Shown piece after piece: positions 1 to 9,512 of a DNA stretch of 64,000 nt (positions are counted from its first letter, which is position 1; the number at the start of each line of letters is the position of its first letter). Below the pieces are notes generated by a model, which saw nothing but the letters and a program-made list of their open reading frames with translations, ran no database searches and was not told the DNA's origin. The position numbers and the translations under genes are program-made. The DNA is from Natrinema mahii (GTDB lineage Archaea; Halobacteriota; Halobacteria; Halobacteriales; Natrialbaceae). Location: positions 744,001 through 808,000 of the forward strand of contig JHUT02000001.1 of the NCBI GenBank assembly GCA_000690595.2, given 5' to 3'.

Positions 1-39
1 GAGTCCCACGCTTTTGTCGGTCGCGACGAAACGTCGCGT

Positions 40-363
40 ATGGACCCCGCCACGCTCGTCAGGCGCTACTACGACGCCCTCGACGATCACGACTACGAGG
101 CGCTCGAGTCGATCCTCGCCCCCGAGTTCGTCCAGCACCGCCCCGACCGTACCTTCGACGACCGGGCGGCGTTCATCGCGTTCATGCGCGACGAGCGGCC
201 GAATCCGGACACCGGGCACGAACTCGCAGCCGTAATCGCCGACGGCGATCGCGTCGCGGTGCAGGGCCGCGTCGTCGACGACGGTGCGACGCTCTTCGAG
301 TTCGCGGATGTCTTCGAACTCGCGGACGAGCGGATCGTCCGCCTCGAGACGTACTCTCGATAA
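40..363 (+). CDS. NTF2-like / SnoaL-like small protein
   Basis: This 107-residue protein has the layout of a SnoaL-like NTF2 fold. An N-terminal helix (LVRRYYDALDDHDYEALESI) is followed by a short segment with QHRP, then strands that include GDRVAVQGRV and a last strand before VRLETY. Proteins of this fold act as small hydrolases or isomerases, or only bind ligands; nothing here fixes the substrate. The start is the first Met of the open frame and sits close to the window edge, so any upstream operon partner is unseen. It is followed by a separate membrane protein gene after 92 bases. I am fairly sure of the fold and not of the role. Confidence 0.7.
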   Translation: MDPATLVRRYYDALDDHDYEALESILAPEFVQHRPDRTFDDRAAFIAFMRDERPNPDTGHELAAVIADGDRVAVQGRVVDDGATLFEFADVFELADERIVRLETYSR

Positions 364-455
364 CGCGAGCCGACCGGCGGCGGACCCTCGAGCCGCCGAC
401 TCTCCTCAACCGGCGAGAACGATCATTTAACTGAGACGCCCTCCAAACGAGGGCT

Positions 456-1985
456 ATGTCACTGTCCGACTACGTCGCTGCCGTCGTCGCCGTTCTCCGT
501 CGCCGGCCGGGCGATCTCCTGCCGGCCTATCTCGTCGGCGCGTCGATCCCCGCGATCGTCCGTACCGTCCCGTTCCTGGCCGTCGCCGTCGCGTACCTCT
601 TTCTCGCGACGACCGGCCGCCTCGAGACGATCCGGACCCACCTGGCCGATCTCGAGCAACCGCCGACGGACCCCAACGCCGACCCCGAGCAGTTCGAAGC
701 GTGGGCGTCCGGCCTCGAACCCGTCGTCGACCAGTTGATGACGCCGCCGCTGCTCGCGCTCGCCGCAGTGACGGTCCTCGTGAGTATCGCGCTGTTCGCG
801 CTCGCCTCGGCCGCCGTCGCCGCGGGCCAACTCGGGGCCTGTTACGGGCGGCTTCGGGACGAGCGCGGGCTCGTGGCCGCGCTCGCCGGCGCTCGTCGGT
901 ACTGGCCGCGCTTTCTCGGCCTGTTCATCCTCGAGCTCCTGTGCTGGGCGGCCGTCCTCGTCGCCGTCGGGACCGTGACTGCGGTGGTCGCCGGCGGCGT
1001 CTCGCTTCTGGGCGGGACGGGCCTGCTGGCCGTCCCCGTCGCGCTGCTGGCCGTCGGCGTCGCGATCGTCGCGCTGCTCGCGATTCGCGCCGTGTTCGCG
1101 TTCGCCCCGGTTGCGGTCGTCGTCGACGATGCGGGCGTGTTCGGCTCGCTGTCGGCGGCGGCCGGCTTCGTCCGCAGGCAGCCGGTCGACGCCGGCTTCT
1201 ACTACGTCATGGCCGTCGGAGCGTTCCTCGCGCTCTCGACCGTCTCCGGACTGCTCTCGCTCGTCGACGTCGTCGCGCTGGGCTCGCTGGCCACGTCGCT
1301 CGTTCTCTTCCCGGCCCTGGACCTGCTGAAGACGGCTGTCTACTGTGGCTATCGCGACCGGCTCGAGCCGCCCGCGTCGCCGACCCGCTCGCTCCGGGGG
1401 CAGCTCGGGGCCGGCCTGACACGGGGCTGGTCGGCACTGACCGCGTTCGTCCGCTCGCATCCGGGCACCCACGCGCTGGTCGTCGTTCTCGCCGGACTGA
1501 GTTTCTGGGCCGGCTGGCTCGTCGCCGACCCCTACGCCGGCACTGTCGAGGCCTCGATCGCCGCCCGCCTCGAGGGACATTTCCCGCCCGCGGCGGCCGT
1601 CGAACTATTCGGCAACAACTGGCTGGTCGCGCTCTCGACGGCCTACGGCGGGCTCGCGCTCGCCGTCCCGGCGATCGTCTCGCTGCTGTTCAACGGTCTC
1701 TTCATCGGAGCGATCGCCCGCCTCGAGGCCGATCCCACGCAACTGGCCGCGTTCGTGGCTCCGCACGGGATCTTCGAGATCCCGGCGATCCTCGTCGCGG
1801 CGGCGCTGGGGCTCTCCGTCGGGGCGGCCGGGTGGCGGACCCTCCGGGGACGGGCCGGCCGAGTCGAGTTGGCCGACACCCTCGAACGGGCGTTCTGGGT
1901 GCTGGTCGGGATCGGGGTGGTACTCGCCGTCGCCGCGCTCATCGAGGGGTTCGTCAGTCCGTACTACTACCGTCCGTTCCTGTGA
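456..1985 (+). CDS. SpoIIM/DUF95-like multi-pass membrane protein
   Basis: A 509-residue integral membrane protein with many hydrophobic segments across its length. The C-terminal third resembles the stage II sporulation protein M (DUF95) family. It has a FGNNW segment near residue 385, then a long membrane helix, the motif FNGLFIGAIA, and APHGIFEIPAILVAAALG, where the HG-x-x-E-x-P pattern is typical of the family. The N-terminal half looks like a separate membrane module of the DUF4013/DUF7544 kind often fused in haloarchaea; that is an inference. No function is established for archaeal members. The gene converges with the MFS gene on the other strand, with only 31 bases between them. Confidence 0.75.
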   Translation: MSLSDYVAAVVAVLRRRPGDLLPAYLVGASIPAIVRTVPFLAVAVAYLFLATTGRLETIRTHLADLEQPPTDPNADPEQFEAWASGLEPVVDQLMTPPLLALAAVTVLVSIALFALASAAVAAGQLGACYGRLRDERGLVAALAGARRYWPRFLGLFILELLCWAAVLVAVGTVTAVVAGGVSLLGGTGLLAVPVALLAVGVAIVALLAIRAVFAFAPVAVVVDDAGVFGSLSAAAGFVRRQPVDAGFYYVMAVGAFLALSTVSGLLSLVDVVALGSLATSLVLFPALDLLKTAVYCGYRDRLEPPASPTRSLRGQLGAGLTRGWSALTAFVRSHPGTHALVVVLAGLSFWAGWLVADPYAGTVEASIAARLEGHFPPAAAVELFGNNWLVALSTAYGGLALAVPAIVSLLFNGLFIGAIARLEADPTQLAAFVAPHGIFEIPAILVAAALGLSVGAAGWRTLRGRAGRVELADTLERAFWVLVGIGVVLAVAALIEGFVSPYYYRPFL

Positions 1986-2016
1986 TCGAGACCGGTCACG
2001 GGGTTCCTGCGTCCGC

Positions 2017-3390
2017 TCACCGATAGGCCTCGAACTCCGCGCCGAACAGGAGGAAATAGCCCGTCCCGACCAGTCCGATCGCGGTCGCGACGGTAAAAGC
2101 GACGACCGGGTCGCCGGCGAACAGTTCGGCACCGGTCAGCGGGTCGGAAAGCCCGTCCCAGAGCAGGCCGCCCAGCGCGGCGCTGGGGATCACGATCAGG
2201 TTCCGCAGCAGGTAGTACGCGCCCGTGACCCGACCGCCGGCACCACGTTCGGCGGGGCCGACGATCAACGCCTTGTGAGCCGGCAGCCCGGCGAATCTGA
2301 GCCCGGAGAAGGCGAAGAGAACGGCGAGGACGGCCGGCTCGGCGGGCGCGTTGATCAGCAGGATCGGGAAGACCGCGTAGACCGCGAACCCGAGCGCGAC
2401 GACCGGTTTGAGCCCGACGCGCTCGGCCGCCTTCGCGACCGGAATCATCGTCAGTAGGGCGACGAGCATCTCGAGCCCCATCAACACCCCGAAGTACGAC
2501 TGCGGCGAGAGCTCGAGCGTGCCGACCGTCGGCAGCGACACCGTGAGCCCGACCTCGAGAAAGCGCGTGACGACGATGACGAAGAAGACGTAGACCATCC
2601 CGTTGGCGAAGCGGACGAGCGTGTCGGCGACTAGCAGCGGGCGTAGTTCGGCCGGCAGCGCCCGGAGGTCGGCGAGCAACTGCGTGACACCCTCGAACGC
2701 CGAACCGATGTCGTCGCCTGCGGGGTCGTAGAGCCAGTGTTGGACCAGCGTTCCCAGCGCGCCGAAGGCGACTGCGACGACCAGGATCAACTGGAAGGCG
2801 GTGACGATCCCGCCGTCGCTCGAGCCGAACGGGTAAAAGAGCGCGGCGGCCAGCAGCGGGCCGACGAGGAAGGCCGTCCGGCGGAACGTCTCGGTGCTGG
2901 CGAAGCCGGCCGCCAGCCGCGACGGGGGAACGGCCTGCTTGACGATGGCGAACGTCGCCCCGAGCCCGAAGGACTTCCAGGCCTGCGCGAGGACGAGCCC
3001 GAGAAAGACCGCGATGACCGCAAGCGAGGTCGGGCCGACCGAGACGTCCGCCAGCGCCGGCGCGACGAGCCAGACGCCGAACCCGACCGTCGAACACAGC
3101 CCGAAGGCAGTCAACGCCGCCCGCGAGCCGATCCGGTCCGAGACCGCACCGCCGGGGTAGGGATACACCGCGCTGATCACGTTCCCGAACGAGCCGAACA
3201 ACCCCACGACCAGCCCCGAGGCCCCGAGCGCGTACAGGTACTCGCCCATGTACCGGCTCGTCATCTGAAACCCCAGACTGAAGGCGAACATCGCTACCGA
3301 GAGGACCAGCACGTCCCGCTCGAGCGAGACGAACTGCCGGAACGGATCGAGCGGATCGGCCTCTTCGGTCGACTCCCCCTCGAGGCTCAT
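2017..3390 (-). CDS. MFS transporter
   Basis: A roughly 457-residue major facilitator superfamily permease with about 12 hydrophobic segments. The loop 2-3 signature appears as GGAVSDRIGSRAAL near residue 75. The start was set at the Met beginning MSLEGESTEE because the longer frame adds a basic, non-halophilic stretch (PCRRSEPATPSSRPN) and would run into the divergent promoter. The N-terminus before the first helix is acidic. Substrate cannot be read from the sequence. It is divergent from the DUF502 gene, with about 147 bases holding both promoters. Confidence 0.85.
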   Translation of the reverse strand: MSLEGESTEEADPLDPFRQFVSLERDVLVLSVAMFAFSLGFQMTSRYMGEYLYALGASGLVVGLFGSFGNVISAVYPYPGGAVSDRIGSRAALTAFGLCSTVGFGVWLVAPALADVSVGPTSLAVIAVFLGLVLAQAWKSFGLGATFAIVKQAVPPSRLAAGFASTETFRRTAFLVGPLLAAALFYPFGSSDGGIVTAFQLILVVAVAFGALGTLVQHWLYDPAGDDIGSAFEGVTQLLADLRALPAELRPLLVADTLVRFANGMVYVFFVIVVTRFLEVGLTVSLPTVGTLELSPQSYFGVLMGLEMLVALLTMIPVAKAAERVGLKPVVALGFAVYAVFPILLINAPAEPAVLAVLFAFSGLRFAGLPAHKALIVGPAERGAGGRVTGAYYLLRNLIVIPSAALGGLLWDGLSDPLTGAELFAGDPVVAFTVATAIGLVGTGYFLLFGAEFEAYR

Positions 3391-3537
3391 GCCGCTCAGT
3401 AGTCGGGCTACTGGCTTGAAATTTGGCCGTGAGGAGGGCGTCGCCGGCTCGGACCGCCGGCACGGCACAGTCGCGTTCGACTGACAGTATCGACTGAAGG
3501 GAAGGGCTCATTAGCACGCAGTGTGAGGTAAGGGATA

Positions 3538-4227
3538 ATGGCTTCGTGGAAGCGGGACTTCGCGAGCGGGCTGATCGTTCTCGGCCCGATCTTGGTCACG
3601 CTCTATGCGCTCTACTGGCTCTACGGACTCGTCGCCGGACTGACGCCCGGGCTCATTCTCGACGCGGCCGCGCTCGAGGCGTTTATCCCCGGCGACGGTC
3701 AACAGGCGGTCCAGACCCGCGAGCAGCTCGCCCAGTTCCTCCGCGTGATCGTCGCCCTGACCGTCTTCGTCATTCTGACGTTCTCGGTCGGCTATCTCAT
3801 GCGGACGACCGTCGGCGGGCTCGTCGAACGACTCGTCGATAACATCGCGAACCGCGTGCCGGTGATGCGGGTGGTCTACAACGCCTCGAAGATGGCCGCC
3901 GAGACGGCCTTCGGCGAGCAGGAATCGCTGCAAAAGCCGGTCAAAATCGAGACCTGGGAAGGGCTCCGGATGACCGCGTTCAAGACCGGTAAGGTGACCG
4001 ACGACGGACGCGAGGTGCTGTTTTTGCCGACGTCGCCAAACATCACGACGGGCTACGTCGTCGAGGTCGAGTCCGACGAGATCACCGAACTCGAGGAAGA
4101 CGTCGAGGACGCCCTGACGCGGGTCCTCAGCGCCGGCTTCGGCGACGCGAACCACCGGGGGATGGACGCCGGCGTCTCGATCGACGTCATCGACGAGACG
4201 GGGCGGACCGGGTCCGACGACGACTAA
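3538..4227 (+). CDS. DUF502 family membrane protein
   Basis: A 229-residue protein of the DUF502 family. It has two N-terminal membrane helices (about residues 8-35 and 68-88), separated by an extracytoplasmic loop, then a soluble domain with the family segment RVPVMRVVYNASKMAAE and FLPTSPNITTGYVVEV. DUF502 proteins are widespread in bacteria and haloarchaea and have no firm biochemical role. The last 30 residues are acidic. The stop codon is followed at once by a 68-base nested palindrome, which probably ends or stabilises the transcript. Confidence 0.85.
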   Translation: MASWKRDFASGLIVLGPILVTLYALYWLYGLVAGLTPGLILDAAALEAFIPGDGQQAVQTREQLAQFLRVIVALTVFVILTFSVGYLMRTTVGGLVERLVDNIANRVPVMRVVYNASKMAAETAFGEQESLQKPVKIETWEGLRMTAFKTGKVTDDGREVLFLPTSPNITTGYVVEVESDEITELEEDVEDALTRVLSAGFGDANHRGMDAGVSIDVIDETGRTGSDDD

Positions 4228-4295
4228 CGAAATTTTACCCTGCGGTCTATCGCGGTCGCGATACCGCGACCGCGATGTCCCTCGGTAAAATTTCG
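4228..4295. repeat. Nested perfect palindrome after the DUF502 gene
   Basis: Two perfect inverted repeats are nested. The outer arms are 12 bases (4228-4239 and 4284-4295, cgaaattttacc against its complement). The inner arms are also 12 bases (4249-4260 and 4265-4276, atcgcggtcgcg against its complement) with a 4-base loop. The element begins at the base after the DUF502 stop codon. It could act as an RNA hairpin terminator or stabiliser, or be a copy of a dispersed haloarchaeal palindromic repeat. Confidence 0.75.
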
Positions 4296-4546
4296 ATCAA
4301 AAGCACTCCTCCCTCCGTTCCGTTCACTACGCTCACTCCACATCGGTCGTCGGCCCGCTCGTTCGCGCCTGCGGCGCTCACTCGCGGTCGGTGAGGGGAG
4401 CCGCCTGCCCTTCCCCGGGTCACGCGCCTCTCGCGATACTCGAGGCGCGCTCCCGGCCCGGAAATCGGGTTCTCGAGAAGTAAAACGGATCGGCAAATCC
4501 GGAGTGTCAATACGAAATCGCTCGTTCTAGATCGGTGTCAGAGCCG
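4296..4546. other. Non-coding stretch between DUF502 gene and ilvE
   Basis: With the palindrome before it, this makes 319 bases without a convincing gene. It holds a run of short repeats of the type cgttcactacgctcactcc, which I associate with decayed intergenic sequence in haloarchaea. The short open frames on the minus strand here are Arg/Ser rich and lack acidic bias. I see no conserved product. Both flanking genes end here, so no promoter is needed. Confidence 0.5.
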
Positions 4547-5485
4547 CTATTCGACGTCGACGAACTCGAACCACTCGTCGTACTCCTCGGAGCCCTGCTC
4601 GACGATGTCGAAGAACTGCTGTTGGATCTCCTCGGTGACGGGGCCGCGGGAGCCGTTTCCGATAGTGACGTTGTCGACTTTCCGGATCGGCGTCACTTCG
4701 GCGGCCGAGCCGGTGAAGAACAGTTCGTCGGCGGTGTTGAGTTCGCCCCGCGAGATCGAGACGTTGTCGTGGACGGTGTAGCCCAGTTCCTCGGCGATCC
4801 GAATGACCGCATCGCGGGTGATCCCGTCGAGGATCGACTCCGAGAGGCCGGGCGTGTAGATCTCGTCGTCGCGCACGAGGAAGACGTTCTCGCCGGGGCC
4901 TTCGGCGACGTTGCCCTCCTTGTTGAGGACGATCGCTTCCGCGAAGCCGTTGCGGCGGGCCTCCTCGCCCGCGAGCATGCTGTTGACGTACAGGCCCGTG
5001 GTCTTGGCGTTGGTCGGGATTTGGCTCGAGGCGTGTTTCCGCCACGAGGAGATCATCACGTCGATGCCGTTCTCGAGGGCGTCCTCGCCGAGGTAGGCAC
5101 CCCACGGCCAGGCGGCGATGGCGGTGCGGGTCGGACAGTCCTTCGGACTGACTCCCAGCGAGTTGTAGCCGTAGAAGGCGACCGGGCGGATGTAACACGA
5201 CCGCAGCTCCTGGCGCTGGATGAGTTCCTTCGTCGCGGCAGTGAGTTCTTCCTTCGAGTGTTCGATGTCCATCTCGTAGGGCTTGGCGGACTGGAAGAGC
5301 CGATCGAGGTGTTCCTCCCAGCGAAAGAGCGCGGGGCCGTTCGCGGTGTCGTAACAGCGCGCGCCCTCGAAGACGCCGCTGCCGTAGTGGAGCCCGTGCG
5401 TGAGAACGTGGACCTGCGCGTCGTCCCAGTCGACGAACTCGCCGTCCATCCAGATCGTGTCGACGTCCATCTCGTCGAATCCCAT
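4547..5485 (-). CDS. ilvE: Branched-chain amino acid aminotransferase
   Basis: IlvE is a PLP-dependent class IV aminotransferase that moves the amino group between glutamate and the 2-oxo acids of leucine, isoleucine and valine. The 312-residue length is normal. Visible family motifs are the GLHYGSGVFEGARCY segment near residue 31, the lysine of TNAKTTGLYVNSMLA that should carry PLP (near residue 160), EAIVLNKEGNVAEGPGENVF, and the phosphate-binding region near FFTGSAAEVTPI. It is the last step of the pathway whose other genes lie 37 kb away in the leu-ilv operon. An alternative start five codons downstream (MDVDTIW) is equally plausible. Confidence 0.95.
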   Translation of the reverse strand: MGFDEMDVDTIWMDGEFVDWDDAQVHVLTHGLHYGSGVFEGARCYDTANGPALFRWEEHLDRLFQSAKPYEMDIEHSKEELTAATKELIQRQELRSCYIRPVAFYGYNSLGVSPKDCPTRTAIAAWPWGAYLGEDALENGIDVMISSWRKHASSQIPTNAKTTGLYVNSMLAGEEARRNGFAEAIVLNKEGNVAEGPGENVFLVRDDEIYTPGLSESILDGITRDAVIRIAEELGYTVHDNVSISRGELNTADELFFTGSAAEVTPIRKVDNVTIGNGSRGPVTEEIQQQFFDIVEQGSEEYDEWFEFVDVE

Positions 5486-5625
5486 GAGCGAGAATGTTAC
5501 AAGCCACCGTACTAAGTGTTCGCGATTCGACCTGCGTGTGGTCCCGTCGGCGCTGCGTTGTCGTCGCTGCGTTGTCGGCAGCCAGCGGTCGGTGGCCGAC
5601 TCGAGACAGCGCTCGAATCGGCGGA

Positions 5626-6345
5626 CTATCGACAGCGCTCGAGGACCTCGCTGCCCTCGAGGTAGGCGAAGCCGTGGCGGTCGGCGTAGGCGCGGGCGTC
5701 GGCCGGCGAGAGCGCGTCGCCGGTCTCGTCGTCGAGCATCTCACAGACGACGACGGCGGGCGAGCGGCCGGCGGCGTCGGCCAGTGCGAGTCCGAGTTCG
5801 GTGTGGCCCTCGCGCTGGGCCAGCAGGTCCGGTGCGCCCTTGAGCAGGTGGACGTGGCCGGGGACGCGGAACTCGTCGGCGAACGCGACCGTCTCGGGGG
5901 TGGCGGCGGCCGCGCCCAGCTCCCGAATAGTCGTCGAGCGGTCGTCGTCGGTGATCCCGGTGTAGGTGTCGCGGTGGTTGACGGTCAGCGAGAACGACGA
6001 GCGGTCGTCGTAGCCCAGTTCGTGGTCGGCCGTCGCGGGGTGATCGACCGCGTCCGAGTAGAACGGGAGGTCGAACGCTTCGGCGATCTCGTAGCCCAGC
6101 GCGACGCAGATCAGCCCGCCGGCGTCGTTGCGCAGTCGGGCGACAGCCTCGGGTGTGACGGCGTCGGCGTGGTAGATCAGGTCCGTCTCGCCCTCGCGGT
6201 CAGCCGCATCGTGGACGAGGATCGGCTCGCCCGCCCGGAGCGACTCGAGAGCGCGGTCGAACGCCTCGGCGGCCGGGCCATCGGTACCCGAACCCGCCCC
6301 GGTGCCGTCGGCGTTGCACTGCGGGCCCGCGTGGTGGCCCGTCAT
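5626..6345 (-). CDS. ribB: 3,4-dihydroxy-2-butanone 4-phosphate synthase
   Basis: RibB converts ribulose 5-phosphate to 3,4-dihydroxy-2-butanone 4-phosphate plus formate for riboflavin synthesis. The 239-residue protein carries the acidic metal-binding signature [13 protein letters not shown] near residue 46, [13 protein letters not shown] near residue 124, and the [14 protein letters not shown] segment near residue 182, all typical of the family. It is a stand-alone RibB without a GTP cyclohydrolase II domain, as usual in archaea. The start overlaps the stop of ribK by four bases (ATGA), so the two are translated from one message, ribK first. Confidence 0.95.
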   Translation of the reverse strand: MTGHHAGPQCNADGTGAGSGTDGPAAEAFDRALESLRAGEPILVHDAADREGETDLIYHADAVTPEAVARLRNDAGGLICVALGYEIAEAFDLPFYSDAVDHPATADHELGYDDRSSFSLTVNHRDTYTGITDDDRSTTIRELGAAAATPETVAFADEFRVPGHVHLLKGAPDLLAQREGHTELGLALADAAGRSPAVVVCEMLDDETGDALSPADARAYADRHGFAYLEGSEVLERCR

Positions 6346-7049
6346 TCGCGATCACCCACGGAGACGGTGACGTGATCGCCGTCCTCGAGGTCGAGTTCGT
6401 CACGTAGCTTGGCGGGGGCGATCACCTCGAGCTGGTCGTCGTCGTGGTGGGTGCGTTCGGGAGCGATGGTGTAGGCGTCGTCGTAGGTCGCGCCGTCGGC
6501 GGTCTCGATCGTCGCGGGGTAACAGACGGCGGGGCCGTAGGTCCGGTCGTCGGACTCCCAGCCGTCGATCGGAACGGGCTCGAGGGAGGCCATCGCGCTG
6601 CGCCGGCGGACGCTGTCCTCGCGCAGGTCGACGTTGAGCGTTCCGGGGAACGGCTCGTAGCCGAGTCGGTCCTCGAACTGGCGCTGGTAGCCCGGCAGGG
6701 AGATGTAGTGGCGGCCCTCGCCCATCCCGCTCGTGATGGTCCCCTCGAGCGAGATCTGTGAGTCCGTCTCGAAGATTCGCCGGTAGTCCTCGTACTCGGC
6801 GTGGAGGGCGCGCTCGCCGTCGTCGGTGATCGCGACCCACTGGCCGTCGCTGACGGTGTCGCGCTCGAGTAAGTCGGCGCTCTCGAGCCGCTGGAGGCGG
6901 CGCGAGGCGGTCTGGTTCGAGGCGTCGAGCCGCTCGGCGAGGCGAGAACAGGAGATCTTGACGTCGCCCTCGAGTCCGCCCTCGAGCGCGAGGAGTTTGA
7001 GCACGGCGAGTTCGTCGTGCCCGACGGCGGACTCCGTGAGTACTGACAT
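6342..7049 (-). CDS. ribK: CTP-dependent riboflavin kinase with N-terminal HTH
   Basis: This 235-residue protein joins an N-terminal winged helix-turn-helix (about residues 12-80, with [15 protein letters not shown] as the recognition helix region) to a DUF120 domain, the archaeal CTP-dependent riboflavin kinase. The kinase core shows [20 protein letters not shown] near residue 104 and [10 protein letters not shown] near residue 135. RibK phosphorylates riboflavin to FMN using CTP. The HTH suggests that the enzyme also regulates riboflavin genes; RbkR proteins with this architecture are known archaeal regulators, so self-regulation of the ribK-ribB operon is likely but inferred. Confidence 0.93.
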   Translation of the reverse strand: MSVLTESAVGHDELAVLKLLALEGGLEGDVKISCSRLAERLDASNQTASRRLQRLESADLLERDTVSDGQWVAITDDGERALHAEYEDYRRIFETDSQISLEGTITSGMGEGRHYISLPGYQRQFEDRLGYEPFPGTLNVDLREDSVRRRSAMASLEPVPIDGWESDDRTYGPAVCYPATIETADGATYDDAYTIAPERTHHDDDQLEVIAPAKLRDELDLEDGDHVTVSVGDRE

Positions 7050-7192
7050 ACCCGTCTCTATTGCCTATGCCGGTAAAAGCATACCGAATGTGGCATGCGT
7101 AACGAAACTGTGACGGAGTTCACGAGCGTTTATCTCGTATTCCGGAGTTGGGGACCGAACGGAAAAACCCACCGCCTCCCGCGATGGTCGGG

Positions 7193-7996
7193 CTACAGTT
7201 CCCGCGCGACGTAGTCCGCGATCCGCGAGATGCGGTCGGGGTCGGTCGTCCAGACGGCGTCCCAGACGCGGGGTTCGGTCTCGAGACAGACGAGTGCGGT
7301 GCCGACGGCGTCGGGTGGCGTACGATCGTCGGGGTCGTAGATGACGAACCAGCCGTCCCGATACTCCGGCCCCGTCCCGGTGTGAACCGTCGTCCCCAGT
7401 TCGGGCGGGCAGCCGTCGTCGATCCCGTAGACGTGAACGTCGACGTCGGTTTCGGCGAGTTGGGCGTAGGTCTCGTAGGTCCCGATTTCGTCGTCGATGC
7501 GCGAGAGCCGCTGGAACGCACTGTATAACGTGCCGCTACCGGCCGCCCAGGCCCGCTGTTCGATATACCGCGAGACGACGATCAACAGGAGCTTCTCCTT
7601 GTGCGCGAGCGGATACCCACGCAGTCGGAGCCGGATCCCTTCCAGCCCCGCCAGCACGTCGGGGAACTCGATCTCGCCCATGCCGCGCGCGCCGGTGACG
7701 AACAGGTCGGAGTTGATCGCGAGGATCGCGTCGTATAACTCGCCCATCGGGGAGGCCGCGATCGGCTCGCCGTCCTCGAGCAACACGGCCGTGTCGCCCG
7801 CGGCCGCGAGCGCCCCCTCGAGTTCGGGGTCGAGATCCGTGTCCAGCGAAACGGCCGCATCGGTGTCGACCGCGATCGACTGCCCGTCGAACGCGTCCGC
7901 GAGCATCTCCGCGAGCGGACCAGTGTCGCCGTCAGCGACGACTGCAATCGTCCGATCGGGTGAACCGACGTCGTCGATGAACGATCGGAGGGTCAC
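7193..7996 (-). CDS. DICT sensory-domain protein
   Basis: A 267-residue soluble protein that matches the haloarchaeal DICT (diguanylate cyclase and two-component associated) sensory domain as I remember it. It opens with MTLRSFIDDVG, has a central block LAHKEKLLLIVVSRYIEQRA, and ends with a strand-rich part (DGWFVIYDPDDRTPPDAVG). In this lineage such proteins stand alone and lack kinase or output domains, as here. The ligand is not known. It lies upstream of ribK on the same strand with a 143-base gap, so it is probably a separate unit. Confidence 0.7.
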   Translation of the reverse strand: MTLRSFIDDVGSPDRTIAVVADGDTGPLAEMLADAFDGQSIAVDTDAAVSLDTDLDPELEGALAAAGDTAVLLEDGEPIAASPMGELYDAILAINSDLFVTGARGMGEIEFPDVLAGLEGIRLRLRGYPLAHKEKLLLIVVSRYIEQRAWAAGSGTLYSAFQRLSRIDDEIGTYETYAQLAETDVDVHVYGIDDGCPPELGTTVHTGTGPEYRDGWFVIYDPDDRTPPDAVGTALVCLETEPRVWDAVWTTDPDRISRIADYVAREL

Positions 7997-8082
7997 TGAG
8001 GAAGCTTACTCCGTTCGGTACCTAAAGGTTCTCGCCGTCGTCTCGGTTCACCGGTCCCGTTCGCTCGACCCGTCGACGCCGG

Positions 8083-9117
8083 TCAGTCGCCGACGACCGG
8101 ATCGCGCTCCCAGAACTCGCTGCCTTTCTTCAGCTTGGGGACCCACGTGTCGCCGGTCTTGGCGAGCAAGGCGACGCGGGAGGCCGGAACCTGCTTCAGT
8201 TCGTCGAACTCGGGCATATGTTCGCCGACCTCCTCGGCGAATTTCACGACGTCCTCGTGGTCGGGCATCGCCGAGCGGTCGAGCCTGCCCTGCGAGTGGC
8301 CGACGTGCATGTACGCCTTCAGTTCGATGAAGTCCGGGTCGGCCTGCTGGTAGAACCCCGCGTACCAGTCCGGGTGGTGCATGTTCTCTCCCCCCACGAG
8401 CGTCGTTCGGAGGACGGTGCGGGTCTCGTCCTTTGCGGCGAGGACGTCCATCGTCTCGAGCAGCCGTTCCCAGGCGTCGTCCTCCATCGCGCCGACGACT
8501 TCGTCGAAGGTGTGGCGCTCGGGGGCGTCGACGCTGACGTACAGCTGCGTCGGGTCACACTCCCGAAGCACTTCGGGACGAGTGCCGTTCGAGACGAGGA
8601 AGGTGGTGATATCGCGGTCGTGGAAGGCCTCGATGAGTTCGGGCAGGTAGGGGTAGAGCGTGGGCTCGCCGTCGAGCGAGATGGCGACGTGGCGCGGCTC
8701 CATTGCCTGTTCGAACACCTCGCGGGGAACCTCGTCGTTGCCGCCGAAGCCCGAGAGCAGTTTTTTCTGGAGTCGGATCGAGGCGTCGACGACCGCCTCG
8801 GGGTCGTCCCACGCGACGTCGTCCATCTCGTAGGCGTGGCCCTGATGGTCGCGCCAGCAGAAGACACAGCGCTCGTTGCACTTGACCACCGGCGTCATCT
8901 GGATGCAGCGATGGGACTCGATGCCGTAGAAGATGTTCTTGTAACATTTCCCCTCGCCGCGGACGGCGTTGGCCGTCCAGCCGCAGGTCTGGGCGGCCGT
9001 GTGGTTCTCGCTGTGGTAGTCCGGGCTCGAGACCTGTGCCGGTCCGCCGTCGTCGCCGTCCCCGTCGTCGGCGTCGGCGCTCGCACCGTCGGCCCCGGGA
9101 GTCGCGGAGTCGCTCAT
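8083..9117 (-). CDS. taw1: 4-demethylwyosine synthase (radical SAM, TYW1)
   Basis: Taw1 condenses pyruvate with m1G37 of tRNA-Phe to make the tricyclic 4-demethylwyosine. The 344-residue protein has the radical SAM cluster motif as CNERCVFCW near residue 84, and the extra cysteines that hold the second cluster in TCGWTANAVRGEGKCYK and SHRC just before it. The motif SLDGEPTLYPYLPELIEAFH follows. The start was placed at MSDSATPGADG since the longer frame adds about 220 residues of Arg-rich sequence. The acidic, Asp/Gly-rich N-terminal 35 residues are a halophilic extension. Its substrate is made by Trm5, encoded at 57 kb. Confidence 0.93.
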   Translation of the reverse strand: MSDSATPGADGASADADDGDGDDGGPAQVSSPDYHSENHTAAQTCGWTANAVRGEGKCYKNIFYGIESHRCIQMTPVVKCNERCVFCWRDHQGHAYEMDDVAWDDPEAVVDASIRLQKKLLSGFGGNDEVPREVFEQAMEPRHVAISLDGEPTLYPYLPELIEAFHDRDITTFLVSNGTRPEVLRECDPTQLYVSVDAPERHTFDEVVGAMEDDAWERLLETMDVLAAKDETRTVLRTTLVGGENMHHPDWYAGFYQQADPDFIELKAYMHVGHSQGRLDRSAMPDHEDVVKFAEEVGEHMPEFDELKQVPASRVALLAKTGDTWVPKLKKGSEFWERDPVVGD

Positions 9118-9176
9118 GTTGGCGGTCGTTGGACGGGACCCGTCAAAAGGTGTGTGGTGTCGGGGGCGATCGGCGG

Positions 9177-9512
9177 CTACTCCTCGTCGGGGCGGTCGTT
9201 CGCGGAGTCCCCGCCCGGGCCGTCCGGCAGCGCGTGCGGATCGGCGGGTTCGTCGCCGTGTTTCACGTCGTCGCGCTCGAAGAGGTACAGCGCCGGGCCC
9301 GCGATCACCATCACGAGCAGGCCGGGGATCGGCACGTCCGGCGGTCCGAGGTACGTGACCAGCCCGCCCCCGCAGGTGACGGCCACGAACCCCGCCCACA
9401 GCGCCGGTCGCGAGATTTCGAGTCGGCTCGCGTCCCGGTAGACGGCGGCCGCAGCGGCGAGGACGATCGCGAACCCGACGACCGCGACGGCGATCGTCTG
9501 CAGCGAAACCAT
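9177..9512 (-). CDS. Small membrane protein, unknown function
   Basis: A 111-residue protein with three predicted membrane helices: one at the N-terminus after MVSLQTIA, one around AGFVAVTCGGGLVTYLG, and one around IPGLLVMVIAGPALYLF. An acidic cytoplasmic tail follows (DDVKHGDEPADPHALP). The start at MVSLQTIAV was chosen because the upstream extension is basic. I do not recognise a named family. It sits between taw1 and a divergent gene, about 60 bases from the taw1 start. Confidence 0.65.
   Translation of the reverse strand: MVSLQTIAVAVVGFAIVLAAAAAVYRDASRLEISRPALWAGFVAVTCGGGLVTYLGPPDVPIPGLLVMVIAGPALYLFERDDVKHGDEPADPHALPDGPGGDSANDRPDEE

Noticed and set aside
3408-3599. Minus-strand 63-residue frame in the MFS/DUF502 gap
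   Set aside because: Sits over the divergent promoters and the DUF502 start; no acidic bias.
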